64,000 bases of DNA from Flavobacterium sp. Its GTDB lineage: Bacteria; Bacteroidota; Bacteroidia; Flavobacteriales; Flavobacteriaceae. The stretch's first letter is position 1; each line of letters opens with the position of its first letter. The position numbers were made by a program, and so were the translations under genes. The stretch lies in contig NZ_JAGIAV010000002.1 of assembly GCF_017744675.1 (NCBI RefSeq), positions 372,001-436,000 on the forward strand. The letters run 5' to 3'. Shown piece by piece: positions 9,210 to 18,400 of the stretch. The notes under the pieces are model-generated. The model ran no database searches, had not been told where the DNA came from, and worked only from the letters and a program-made list of their open reading frames with translations.

Positions 9210-9337
9210 ATTAGATACGTTCCAATTTTGGAATTTAGAATTTTGATATTGGAATTTTGATATTGGAATTTCTTTTTTTTTGGCACAAAAAAAAAGGACT
9301 CGCAAAACGGTCCCTTTTTTATGACATCAATCTAAAA

Positions 9338-9511
9338 TTAAATAGATTGTTCTTCTTGTCTTTTTCTGGCTCTTTTTTCTTTAATCATTTCCCAGCTCGC
9401 TCCCGTAACCCAGTAAGATACGAAACCAACTAAGAAAAACATTAACCAAAACCCTATAGTTAGTATGGTTAAGAAAAGTAAAAAACCTAAGTACTGTGAA
9501 AATTCAAACAT
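9338..9511 (-). CDS. Small single-pass or hairpin membrane protein (57 aa)
   Basis: A 57-codon open frame starting MFEFSQYLGF. A hydrophobic core of about 25 residues (GFLLFLTILTIG...FWLMFFLVGF) is followed by a charged C-terminus (KEKRARKRQEEQSI), which suggests an N-out/C-in or hairpin inner-membrane peptide. A well-placed promoter supports it: TACATTTG at 9539-9546 on the same strand, with TTG 20 bp further upstream. No function can be assigned. The terminator-like hairpin at about 9288-9321 lies just downstream. Confidence 0.65.
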   Translation of the reverse strand: MFEFSQYLGFLLFLTILTIGFWLMFFLVGFVSYWVTGASWEMIKEKRARKRQEEQSI

Positions 9512-9538
9512 GTTTTCCGGAATTTTTGAATGTTACGA

Positions 9539-9546
9539 CAAATGTA
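9539..9546 (-). promoter_or_regulatory. Promoter of the 57-aa membrane protein
   Basis: On the minus strand, TTG (9569-9567), a 20-bp spacer, then TACATTTG (9546-9539) give a near-ideal Bacteroidota promoter 27 bp before the ATG. Confidence 0.65.
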
Positions 9547-9691
9547 GGCTATATATTTTTTTTCAGCAATAAAATCTAAATCAATTTTCGTTAAATAACA
9601 TTTATCCGTATATTTATACTCATTTTAAATAAGCTTTTTTTCAAACTTGAAGTCCTTTAAAATAAAGAGCTCAAAGAAATCATAATAATTT

Positions 9692-9791
9692 TCAGGAGCT
9701 ATTTCCTGCTGTCCGCTGTATTCCCGATAAACAAAAACTACGGCTAAAAAGCCTTGTTTTTCTAAATCGGGAGATGCCGCTCCCATCAGCT
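9692..9791 (+). ncRNA. Candidate structured RNA upstream of fumC
   Basis: This 100-bp intergenic segment is much more structured than its AT-rich surroundings. Nested complementary parts are visible: CCCGAT (9723-9728) with ATCGGG, an inner GGCT-AAAA-AGCC hairpin, and flanking GGAGC with GCTCC. The phrases GGAGCTATTTCCTGCTGTCC and GGGAGATGCCGCTCCCATCAG resemble a dispersed flavobacterial element I recall, possibly the Flavo-1 RNA motif. I cannot confirm that family. It ends 72 bp before the fumC start. Confidence 0.4.
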
Positions 9792-9863
9792 AAGAGACTC
9801 ATTTTCAAAAGAAGTTTAATTTACATCTTACATTTCACAAATAACATTTTTACATACAACATA

Positions 9864-11249
9864 ATGAAATATAGAATAGAAAAAGACACTATGGGCGAAG
9901 TTCAAGTCCCAGCCGATAAATATTGGGGTGCACAAACAGAACGTTCCAGAAACAATTTCAAAATCGGACCAGCGGCCTCTATGCCAAAAGAAATTATAGA
10001 AGGCTTTGCTTATCTAAAAAAAGCTGCCGCTTATGCCAATTACGACTTAGGCGTTCTACCAATCGAAAAAAGAGATGCCATTGCCGCAGTTTGCGACGAA
10101 ATTCTAGAAGGCAAACTAGACGATCAGTTTCCCTTAGTAATTTGGCAAACAGGTTCTGGCACACAAAGCAATATGAATGTTAACGAAGTAATTGCCAACC
10201 GTGCTCAAGTTCTTAAAGGTTTTGAAATTGGTGAAGGCGAACAATTCATAAAAGCCAATGATGATGTAAACAAATCACAATCATCAAACGATACTTTCCC
10301 AACCGGAATGCACATTGCAGCTTATAAAATGGTAGTAGAAACTACAATTCCAGGAGTTGAAAAACTTCATGCTACTCTAGCAAAAAAAGCAGCGGAATAT
10401 AAAGACGTTGTAAAAATCGGACGTACGCATTTAATGGACGCGACACCTTTAACGCTTGGACAAGAAATTTCAGGTTATGCAGCGCAATTGGCCTTCGGAC
10501 TGAAAGCTTTAAAAAACACTTTAGCCCATTTATCTGAAATCGCGCTTGGAGGAACAGCTGTCGGCACAGGATTAAACACTCCGAAAGGATACGATGTAAA
10601 AGTGGCGGAATATATTGCCAAATTTACCAATCATCCTTTTGTGACAGCAGAAAACAAATTTGAAGCTCTTGCTGCTCACGATGCCATTGTAGAAACTCAC
10701 GGCGCTTTAAAACAGTTAGCCGTTTCTTTAAATAAAATCGCCAATGATGTGAGAATGCTGGCTTCGGGTCCGCGTTCTGGAATTGGCGAAATTCACATCC
10801 CTGAAAACGAACCTGGTTCTTCTATCATGCCTGGAAAAGTGAATCCGACGCAATGTGAAGCTTTAACAATGGTGTGCGCTCAAGTTATCGGAAACGATAT
10901 GGCAATTGCTGTTGGAGGTATGCAAGGGCATTATGAGCTAAATGTTTTTAAACCTGTAATGGCTGCCAACTTTTTACAGTCGGCACAATTGTTAGGAGAT
11001 GCTTGTGTTTCTTTTGACGAACATTGCGCACAAGGAATTGAACCAAACCACAAAAGAATTAAAGAATTGGTAGATAATTCTTTAATGCTAGTTACAGCTT
11101 TAAACACCAAAATCGGATATTACAAAGCAGCGGAAATTGCTCAAACCGCTCATAAAAACGGAACGACTTTAAAAGAAGAAGCTGTTCGTTTGGGTTATGT
11201 AACTCCAGAAGATTTTGATGCTTGGGTGAAACCGGAGGATATGGTGTAA
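9864..11249 (+). CDS. fumC: Class II fumarate hydratase
   Basis: A 461-residue class II (iron-independent) fumarase that interconverts fumarate and malate in the TCA cycle. The superfamily SS-loop signature [11 protein letters not shown] begins at residue 318, with the catalytic Ser in this loop. The substrate-binding phrases [14 protein letters not shown] and [16 protein letters not shown] are intact. The frame is open from an ATG at 9774, but family members begin near [16 protein letters not shown], so Met 9864 is taken. A structured RNA-like element sits between 9692 and 9791, which would be inside the coding sequence if the upstream ATG were used; this is another argument for 9864. Confidence 0.95.
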   Translation: MKYRIEKDTMGEVQVPADKYWGAQTERSRNNFKIGPAASMPKEIIEGFAYLKKAAAYANYDLGVLPIEKRDAIAAVCDEILEGKLDDQFPLVIWQTGSGTQSNMNVNEVIANRAQVLKGFEIGEGEQFIKANDDVNKSQSSNDTFPTGMHIAAYKMVVETTIPGVEKLHATLAKKAAEYKDVVKIGRTHLMDATPLTLGQEISGYAAQLAFGLKALKNTLAHLSEIALGGTAVGTGLNTPKGYDVKVAEYIAKFTNHPFVTAENKFEALAAHDAIVETHGALKQLAVSLNKIANDVRMLASGPRSGIGEIHIPENEPGSSIMPGKVNPTQCEALTMVCAQVIGNDMAIAVGGMQGHYELNVFKPVMAANFLQSAQLLGDACVSFDEHCAQGIEPNHKRIKELVDNSLMLVTALNTKIGYYKAAEIAQTAHKNGTTLKEEAVRLGYVTPEDFDAWVKPEDMV

Positions 11250-11263
11250 ATAAGTTTTTTTTG

Positions 11264-11291
11264 TTTCATGTTTCATGTTTCATGTTTCATG
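11264..11291 (+). repeat. Heptamer array TTTCATG x4
   Basis: Four perfect tandem copies of TTTCATG follow the fumC stop. A related inverted heptamer array lies at 11367-11415 beyond a hairpin. Confidence 0.9.
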
Positions 11292-11325
11292 TTGGAAATA
11301 CTCAACGTATAAAAAAACTATATAA

Positions 11326-11364
11326 ATGAAAAAGGAGAAAATTAAAAATTTTCTCCTTTTTCAT
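11326..11364. terminator. Bidirectional terminator between convergent genes
   Basis: Eighteen-base perfect arms (11326-11343 and 11347-11364) with a three-base loop and A/T runs on both sides serve fumC on the plus strand and the dehydrogenase on the minus strand. Confidence 0.8.
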
Positions 11365-11366
11365 AA

Positions 11367-11415
11367 CTTGAAACTTGAAACTTGAAACTTGAAACTTGAA
11401 ACTTGAAACTTGAAA
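11367..11415. repeat. Heptamer array CTTGAAA x7
   Basis: Seven perfect tandem copies of CTTGAAA. It is the near-complement of the TTTCATG array on the other side of the terminator (CATGAAA versus CTTGAAA, one substitution). Confidence 0.9.
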
Positions 11416-11437
11416 CCTCAAGACATGAAACCAAAAT

Positions 11438-12640
11438 TTACTTCCCATCCACGTAATCCTGAAGATAGCTAAATCTTTCTGTCAGTTTTCCGTTTTCTGT
11501 GATTTTGGCACGTTTTAAGATTCCGTCTTTGTCTCCGTTGAAGAAAGCTGGAATTACATGTTCCATAAATTGCTCTCCAAAACCTTCGCTGGAATCTTTT
11601 GGGATTTCGCAAGGCAAATTATCAACCGCCATCACTGCAACAGCCGCTGGATGAAAGAAATCTACTTCGCGATCTTCTAATGGAAAATATCCGTACAACG
11701 GATCTTCAATTGTAGAAGAACGAACTGTACACGCAATTGGTCCGTTAACATCACAAGAAATATCGGCAACCACTTTCAATTTGCAGTCACTCGCATTCAG
11801 CATTTCTTTTGTTAAAATCATTGGAGCATTACTTGCATAAAAATGTCCTGCAAAATAAATATCCGACACTTTTGTGAATCTCTCAAAATCTGATTCATAT
11901 TCTTCTGGATGATTCACAAAATCAACAAAATCCAAAACTTGACCGTCTTTTCTTTTGTTATATTCTAAAACATCCAACTGCACATAAACCGCTTGAGCAT
12001 ATTTTTTAGTCAAATAATTATCTATCGTAATTTCTTTTACTTTTATAGCATCTAGAATTTCTTTTGCTCCGCTCCCTACCTTTCCAGTTCCCGTAACTAC
12101 AAATTTTAGAGCTGGCATTGTAATTCGTTTTAAATGCTTGATCAAATCTTCTTTTCCTGAAAGCGTTTCGGCTTTAGGAAGTTTGAACAATTCAAATTTA
12201 ATTCCGAAAGCTCTAATACCGTTATATACACCAACCATTCCGGCATATTTTCCAAAACCAATTAAACGATGGTCGTGTTCGTTTACAATAGTTTCATGAT
12301 CGTATAAATCGATATTTTTTTCTAAAATAGCTTGAAGCAATTTTCTATTATGAGGCTGTTTTTTAATCGTATGAGAAAAAAAGAAGTACGCTTTATTTGG
12401 AATCAAATTTTCTACAGGAACCTCTTTTACACCAAACAAAATATCACAATCAGATACATCATCGGTAATGGTAATTCCCATATTTTTATAATCATCATCA
12501 GAAAAAATTCTGATATCAGAGCTTTCAACTTTTACAGAGGCATCATGATAAAGTTGTTTTAGCTTTGTCAATTCATTTGGAGAAAATACTACTCTTCTAT
12601 CTGGCGGGTTTTTTCTCTCTTTTATGATTCCAAATTTCAT
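11438..12640 (-). CDS. LYS1/alanine-dehydrogenase-like NAD(P)-dependent oxidoreductase
   Basis: A 400-residue protein of the AlaDH/PNT superfamily, closest in pattern to saccharopine dehydrogenase (L-lysine-forming). The N-terminal signature is MKFGIIKERKNPPDRRVVFSP. KEVP at residues 72-75 and FFFSHTIKKQ near 87-96 correspond to the substrate-side motifs of LYS1. The Rossmann glycine motif GTGKVGSG is at 184-191. Bacteroidota carry this gene widely, but substrate specificity has not been settled from sequence, so lysine or saccharopine is a family inference. A -7 element for it is at 12703-12710. Confidence 0.75.
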   Translation of the reverse strand: MKFGIIKERKNPPDRRVVFSPNELTKLKQLYHDASVKVESSDIRIFSDDDYKNMGITITDDVSDCDILFGVKEVPVENLIPNKAYFFFSHTIKKQPHNRKLLQAILEKNIDLYDHETIVNEHDHRLIGFGKYAGMVGVYNGIRAFGIKFELFKLPKAETLSGKEDLIKHLKRITMPALKFVVTGTGKVGSGAKEILDAIKVKEITIDNYLTKKYAQAVYVQLDVLEYNKRKDGQVLDFVDFVNHPEEYESDFERFTKVSDIYFAGHFYASNAPMILTKEMLNASDCKLKVVADISCDVNGPIACTVRSSTIEDPLYGYFPLEDREVDFFHPAAVAVMAVDNLPCEIPKDSSEGFGEQFMEHVIPAFFNGDKDGILKRAKITENGKLTERFSYLQDYVDGK

Positions 12641-12702
12641 TTAAATTGATTTTTTAATATTAAATAATATAACTTTTTAAAACATATTTGTTTCAAATAT
12701 AA

Positions 12703-12710
12703 CAAATTTA
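12703..12710 (-). promoter_or_regulatory. -7 element for the LYS1-like gene
   Basis: TAAATTTG on the minus strand, about 62 bp before the start codon, within the AT-rich divergent region 12641-12881, which otherwise holds no gene. Confidence 0.45.
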
Positions 12711-12860
12711 GTTAAAATTTTGTTTTAAAAATTCTTTTTAAAATGTTTCAAAACCGTTAAAAGCTGAAAAACAAATGACTAAAATTTACTTTTCTTAAAA
12801 AAATGTTAAAAAACACAAATTAGAGCCCCAGAACCAAGAATACAACAAAATTGAATTCGA

Positions 12861-12868
12861 TATATTTG
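12861..12868 (+). promoter_or_regulatory. -7 element for the serine hydrolase lipoprotein
   Basis: TATATTTG fits TAnnTTTG, 13 bp before the ATG at 12882, which implies a short leader. Confidence 0.5.
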
Positions 12869-12881
12869 TTTTTAAAGAACG

Positions 12882-14084
12882 ATGCAAATGATTTTCCTTA
12901 AAAAAACAAAGATACCACAAATACTTTTTTCTATACTAGTTTTAAGTTCTTGCGGTGAAAACAAAAAAACAGCAACAGATACTACTCAAGCAGTCGAAGA
13001 TACCTTACCAAAAATGAAGCCGTTAGGAGCTGAAAAGCCCGTTTCGCAGGCTTATAAAAATTCGGTTGTCGGCAGAATAAATCACTTTTACAATAAAAAT
13101 TGGCCTAATAATACCATGAACGGAAGCTTCTTGGTGGCCAAAAACGGACAGATTTTATTTGAACGTTATAATGGTTTTGCCAATAAAAATGAAGGCACCA
13201 AAATAACACCGGAGACACCCGTGCAAATTGCTTCTGTAAGCAAGGTTCTAACAGCTACAGCGGTTTTAAAACTGGTTAATGCAGGTAAAATTGATTTAGA
13301 CCAAAAGGTAAATACGATTTTAAAAACTTTCCCATACGAAGAATGCACCATCAGAATGTTATTAGATCATCGCACTGGAATGCGTAATTATGCTTATTTT
13401 ACAGATCGCGATAAATCTATTTGGGACAGACACAATCAATTAACTAATAAAGATATTCTAGACATTTTAGCCACAAAAAATATTGGTTTAGAGTCTAGAA
13501 CCGGAACTCGTTTTAGCTACTGCAATACCAACTATGCGATGCTTGCTCTTATTATTGAAAAAATTACAGGTTTAAGTTATAAAGAAGCTATGTCTGAAAT
13601 GATTTTCAAACCGCTTGGAATGACTCATACGTATATTTTTGACGACGATAAAGACAGAAAGAAAATTGTTCCTTCTTATAAAGGTAACGGTGTAGAAATT
13701 GGTTTTGACTATCTTGATAATGTTTACGGAGATAAAAATGTTTTCTCTACAGCTAGAGATCTTTTAAAATTTGACAGAGCAAGACAATCGCCAGATTTCT
13801 TAAAACCTGAATTATTGAAACAGGTTTACACAGGTTACAGCAACGAACGCAAAGGAACTAAAAATTATGGTCTAGGAATTAGAATGATTAACTGGGAAAC
13901 AGGTCAGAATTTCTATTTCCATAATGGCTGGTGGCACGGAAACACCTCATCTTACATTACTTTGATGAAAGAAGGTGTAACAATTATTGCGCTTTCTAAT
14001 AAGATGACAAGAAACACTTATGCGGTTCGTAAACTAGCTCCGATCTTTGGAGATTATCCTTTTAATTTTAAAGACGAAGAATAA
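12882..14084 (+). CDS. Beta-lactamase-family serine hydrolase, lipoprotein
   Basis: A 400-residue class C beta-lactamase/penicillin-binding-fold protein. The lipobox LSSC (Cys24) marks it as a lipoprotein, exposed in the periplasm or on the outer membrane. The catalytic SxxK is Ser118-Val-Ser-Lys121. The second motif is Tyr213-Cys-Asn215 (YxN). The third box appears as HNGWWHGN near residue 347 in place of KTG. This set is typical of D-aminopeptidase, esterase or PBP4*-like enzymes rather than true resistance beta-lactamases. The start could be Met1 or Met3 (12888); the promoter allows either. It is followed by an inverted simple-repeat array and then ssrA. Confidence 0.85.
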   Translation: MQMIFLKKTKIPQILFSILVLSSCGENKKTATDTTQAVEDTLPKMKPLGAEKPVSQAYKNSVVGRINHFYNKNWPNNTMNGSFLVAKNGQILFERYNGFANKNEGTKITPETPVQIASVSKVLTATAVLKLVNAGKIDLDQKVNTILKTFPYEECTIRMLLDHRTGMRNYAYFTDRDKSIWDRHNQLTNKDILDILATKNIGLESRTGTRFSYCNTNYAMLALIIEKITGLSYKEAMSEMIFKPLGMTHTYIFDDDKDRKKIVPSYKGNGVEIGFDYLDNVYGDKNVFSTARDLLKFDRARQSPDFLKPELLKQVYTGYSNERKGTKNYGLGIRMINWETGQNFYFHNGWWHGNTSSYITLMKEGVTIIALSNKMTRNTYAVRKLAPIFGDYPFNFKDEE

Positions 14085-14091
14085 AATTATA

Positions 14092-14188
14092 GTCGCAAAG
14101 CCGAAAGTCAAAAGTCGTAAAGTCTTAAAAAACACTTGCCAATGCTGACTTTGGACTTTCGACTTTTGACTTTATGACTTTTTTTTAA
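14092..14188. repeat. Inverted array of AAAGTC/GACTTT-type repeats
   Basis: The left side has AAAGTCAAAAGTCGTAAAGTC. The right side has the complementary series GACTTTCGACTTTTGACTTTATGACTTTT. Together they can fold into one long hairpin after the serine hydrolase gene and may act as its terminator. Confidence 0.7.
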
Positions 14189-14219
14189 AAATTTTAGCAG
14201 AAAGTAATTTCAAATACTC

Positions 14220-14227
14220 TAAATTTG
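14220..14227 (+). promoter_or_regulatory. -7 element for ssrA
   Basis: TAAATTTG, 14 bp before the first base of the tmRNA acceptor stem. Confidence 0.55.
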
Positions 14228-14241
14228 CAGACTTATTTTTT

Positions 14242-14636
14242 GGGGTCGACTGGTTTTGACAGCGAGTCGAATTGAACAGTAAGCACGTCGAGCATTGAGA
14301 CCTTGCTCGTAAATATAAGATCTCAAACTTTTACACGGCGAAAATAATTACGCTTTAGCTGCATAATCCGAATCATAGTACGATTGCGCCACGTCTCTAC
14401 AAGGTAGAGAAGCTGGATTCTCCTGGAAAGCCTTGGTTTGTGGCGTTCCGTTCAGGGGAACCGTAAAAATAAACCTAGATTTCCATGAGCTTCGGGTGGA
14501 TTTCGAAAATTAAGAAGATAAGTGTTGGGTGGTTGTTTCTGGCCTAGCTCAACATCGAAAATCCAATCAGGAAATAAGCGTGTAGAAAGCTCTTTAGTTG
14601 CTCGTTTGGACCCGGGTTCGATTCCCGGCGACTCCA
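14242..14636 (+). tRNA. ssrA: tmRNA (transfer-messenger RNA)
   Basis: The 5' end GGGGTCGACTGG and the 3' end GGGTTCGATTCCCGGCGACTCC are the two halves of the alanyl tRNA-like domain. GGGGTCG pairs with CGACTCC in a 7-bp acceptor stem with one G-U, and the T-arm with its TTCGATT loop is clear. The tag frame runs at 14337-14366 and reads GENNYALAA then TAA, the Bacteroidota-type tag; the resume Ala comes from the charged tmRNA. The 3' CCA is not encoded, since the discriminator A is followed by CAGA. Pseudoknot regions with many short complementary runs lie between. It rescues stalled ribosomes with SmpB. It is an RNA gene; the tRNA class is the closest available type. Confidence 0.97.
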
Positions 14637-14640
14637 CAGA

Positions 14641-14674
14641 AAAGGAAGGTATTAAAAATACCTTCCTTTTTTTA
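14641..14674 (+). terminator. Terminator after ssrA
   Basis: AAAGGAAGGTATT (14641-14653), a three-base loop, then AATACCTTCCTTT (14657-14669) and a T run. Confidence 0.9.
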
Positions 14675-15470
14675 TTCCATTTGATTTTATTTTTCACTTC
14701 ACTTATATTCTAATCAAGCTTGAAACTATGCTTTATTGAAGCAGGAGATTTCTAAACAATTCCTTTAAAATTTTCTTGTTGAAAAAAGTTATTAAACAAG
14801 TACATGAAAAACAAACAACTAAATATCAACAAATTACAAGTAATTATTAAAATTTATTACATATTAAGATTTTTTCATTTTAACATATTCAATATATTTT
14901 TAGTACATTTTTTAATTTATGAAGTATTTTTTTGATAAATTAGTTAAAATTTTCTTAACAGGAATACTATGGCAGAAATAGGCTAATTTATTTTCAATAC
15001 AATTTGAAGTAAAGAAAATATTTCTCCATTTATAGATTCAACCAAAATAATCCTAAATAATACCACACAGTTTATGAAATGTTTGCATTCAATTAGGAAA
15101 ATTATTCTTACTACCTATTCAAGTAAGCATAAGAGACAGGTTCAATTTCTTATCAAATTTTACAGCCCTTGTAAAATCCTTCAAACCTAACCGCTTACAC
15201 AGCTAAAAATCTAAAGTCTTTTATTCAATAAATGATTACATGTTAATGGCTCTTTTTTATAGAAACGAATGCCAAAGCGCTACCTAAAAGCATTAATATC
15301 TTTATACTTTACACCAGCGTATTTTAGCATAATCATTATATGGAATATAAAAACTATTTGATTTTTAATTGAAATCAAAAAAGCATCGAATTCCTTAATG
15401 GAGTAACTCCGTTTGAACTTTATTTATGCTTTATTTTTTTTGAATATCATCTTACTTAAATCTAGTTATA
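14675..15470. other. Gene-free AT-rich region before the giant adhesin
   Basis: About 800 bp with no convincing coding frame on either strand, no clear TAnnTTTG promoter near its 3' end, and no recognisable repeat or RNA motif. It must hold the adhesin promoter or a long leader, but I could not locate either. Confidence 0.6.
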
Positions 15471-18400
15471 ATGAAAAAAAACTACACTCTCCTCTTATTG
15501 TTAATGTATTTATTTTTATTACCGGGATTTTCAGCCAATGCACAAACAGGTAATCCAGATTTTGAATTCTGGTTTGGCGTGCCGGGATGGGCTCCTGGGT
15601 ATAACTCACCTCAAAAGATCCATTTTACTGGGGTTGGTTTACCCTCGGCGACCAATTATTATACGATCGACATGCCTGCTGCCGCAGCGCAACCTGCAGG
15701 ATGGCCGCTATCGGGTTCTGTAGCAGGTGGTGGATCTGCTATTGTAGATCTGTCTTCAGTTATCAATAGCATCACAGTCGCCCCAGCCAACAGTGTAGAA
15801 AACAAAGGAATCCGCATTCGCATTTGGGGCAAAATGGGTGCCTATTATGCTAACGAAACAGGTAATAATTACGGTACTATTCCGTTACGCGGACCAAATG
15901 CTTTGGGTACTTCTTTTATTGTTCCAGGACAAAATTTATATGCCATTGGTAATGGATATGGCGGAGCAAATTCTGAAGCTGTAATTACAGCTACAGAAGA
16001 CAACACGATTGTTACCATAACACCTTCCGAGGCCATTGTCGGCCATGGCGCCAATGTGCCTTTTAGCATCACACTCAATAAAGGGCAAAGTTATAGAGCT
16101 GAAAGCATGACAAAAACGGGCAAACATTTGGCTGGTACTATAATTACTTCCACCAACCCTGTTGTGGTAACTTATAGTGATGATTTGCTACAGGCAGGTA
16201 GTGCAGCAGACAACGGAGGAGACCAGTTGGTTCCAATTAGTAAGCTAGGCAATGATTATGTACATGTACGCACCAATCTTACAACGGCATCAGAAAGCAT
16301 TTTTCTTACGGGAAGCCAAGATGGCACCACTATAACAGTTTTTGATGGTACTACTACAACGACGTTGGTAGTGGATAAAGCCCAAACCGTTCGATATGCT
16401 CTAGCAGCAGGAAAAAATGTGGCATATATACATTCAGACAAGCCTATTTCTGCCTATCAATTGGGAGGAAATGGAGGTGAATTGGGCTCAGGAATTCTTA
16501 CCCCTGCTGCAGATTGTAAGGGTATTGATTTTCTAGCATTTCAATATCCCAGCTCTGCATCTACGACTTTTTTTAATATAGTAGTTCCTAGCAGTGCTAT
16601 TGGAGGCTTTACAATAACTAGCAGCAGCGGCACTATGACAAGCCAGCCTATTACAGCGGCTGATTTTATTGATGTTCCTGGTTTTACGGGCTGGAAATAT
16701 GTGCGAAAACAGATCAACGGCTTTCCGGGCATTTCTCCTGGCAATACTTTAACCATACGAAATTCTATAGGCAAATTCCTTTTTTATCAAAATATGTATT
16801 CATCTGCCGGAGGTGGCGGTGGAGATTTTAGTAATTTCTCTGATTTTGGAAATATCGTTCTATTCCCTAAAGCTGAACATGTCTGCGGTTCTAATACTAT
16901 TGAGCTAAAAAGTGGCATTATAAAATACAATACCGATATTGCCAGTATCAGTTGGACTGGCCCGAATGGTTATACCAGCAGTGCCGCAGATCCAGTTTTG
17001 AGCAGTTACACGGCTGCTAATGCAGGCACTTATCATCTAACCGTTATTGATGCCAACGGATGTCCATATTCTGAAAATTTGATAGTAAATCTTCCAATAA
17101 CCGATATTACAGTATCTCCAAATAATCCAACGGCCTGTACTGGTGCAGCCGTTCATTTTAGTTCTGCAGCTGTTCCCGCAGAAGCCGTTCCAAGCAGCAT
17201 AAGCTGGACGGGACCAAATGGTTTTACCAGCACTGAGGCCAATTTCGATATCAATGCGCTCAATGCTTCACATTCGGGCACTTATACCAGCACATATATT
17301 GACAAATATGGCTGTCCAATATCCAAAAGCACTACCCTCACAGTAGATCCAAGTACAGTGACACCTTTTACCGTTACCGTATTAGGTTCCAATAAATTAA
17401 ACTGCGGCACGCCTTCTGTAACACTGAGTGCTGCAAGCTATACTGCTGGCTTAGATTATGAGACCTTTAGGCCTTATAATGCAACTTCACTTTTTGCCAG
17501 TGGAGATTTTAGCACTATAACTACTGGATTTTACAATCAGGCACCTACTAGCACAGGAGTGGCATCACAAATGAATCTTGCAGGACTTATTGGAATTACG
17601 CCAGCTTCTTCGACTGCTTATGGTGTAAAGTATAAAGGCTTTATTAATATTGCCACTGCAGGCACCTATATTTTTTACACCAATAGTAAGGACGGCAGCA
17701 ATTTATATATAGACGGATCATTGCGTGTAAGCAATGATGGCGGGCATGCTGCAACAGAGGTTGCCTCTGCTGCGTTTTCGCTATCGGCGGGCTATCATAC
17801 TATTGAGGTAAATTATTTTGACGGTCCATCAGGAGCTGGTTCATTAACGGTTTCTTACGAAAGGACTTCTGCCCCTCTCCTAGCAAAAGCAGCAGTGCCT
17901 GCATCTGTCTTGTTTCATCCAGGAGGAGCTGGACCATCACTCACCTATACATGGACAAATAACAATGATGCAAATGTGGTAAATGGAAGTTCAATCTCTG
18001 TTACAGCACCTGGTATCTATACCTTAACTGGTACTAGTGCTGGTGGAGGCTGTAGTTCATCTTACAACTATGAAGTAAAAAAGATTGAAGATTACGATTA
18101 TAGCGACTTAGCATCTCCATGGCCTGTAGCGCAGGCAAAAATTTTGAGCTGTGTGGCTGCAGGCGTGCCATCTGGCAATAATGGCGCTGTTTGGGCAGGA
18201 AATGGGATAAGCATTGAAACAAGTCCATTACGAAATGCAACAGGAACTGCCGATACATTTGATGATGGATTAAGTTTTCCTTTAGTTTCAGGAACATCTA
18301 TTACAGCCAATATAAGTTTGAACAGCAATACGCCAGGAACAGCAGTAAACTACGGTCTGTGGTTTGATTGGAATAATGACGGTGATTTTTCTAATGATGT

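Larger units (their letters stand above)
8966..9337. repeat. Repeat-rich 3' intergenic region
   Basis: This stretch holds no gene. It contains AATTCCAAATTCC-type simple repeats, an imperfect hairpin of that repeat at about 9029-9070, the 46-bp element at 9098-9143, a palindrome at 9178-9209, further TTGGAATTT repeats at 9220-9270 and a hairpin at about 9288-9321. Confidence 0.7.

Noticed and set aside
9774-9863. N-terminal extension of fumarase
   Set aside because: It would translate the structured element at 9692-9791 and has no counterpart in class II fumarases.
14452-14713. Open frames on both strands inside the ssrA 3' half
   Set aside because: They lie within the tmRNA and its terminator; the RNA gene explains the sequence fully.
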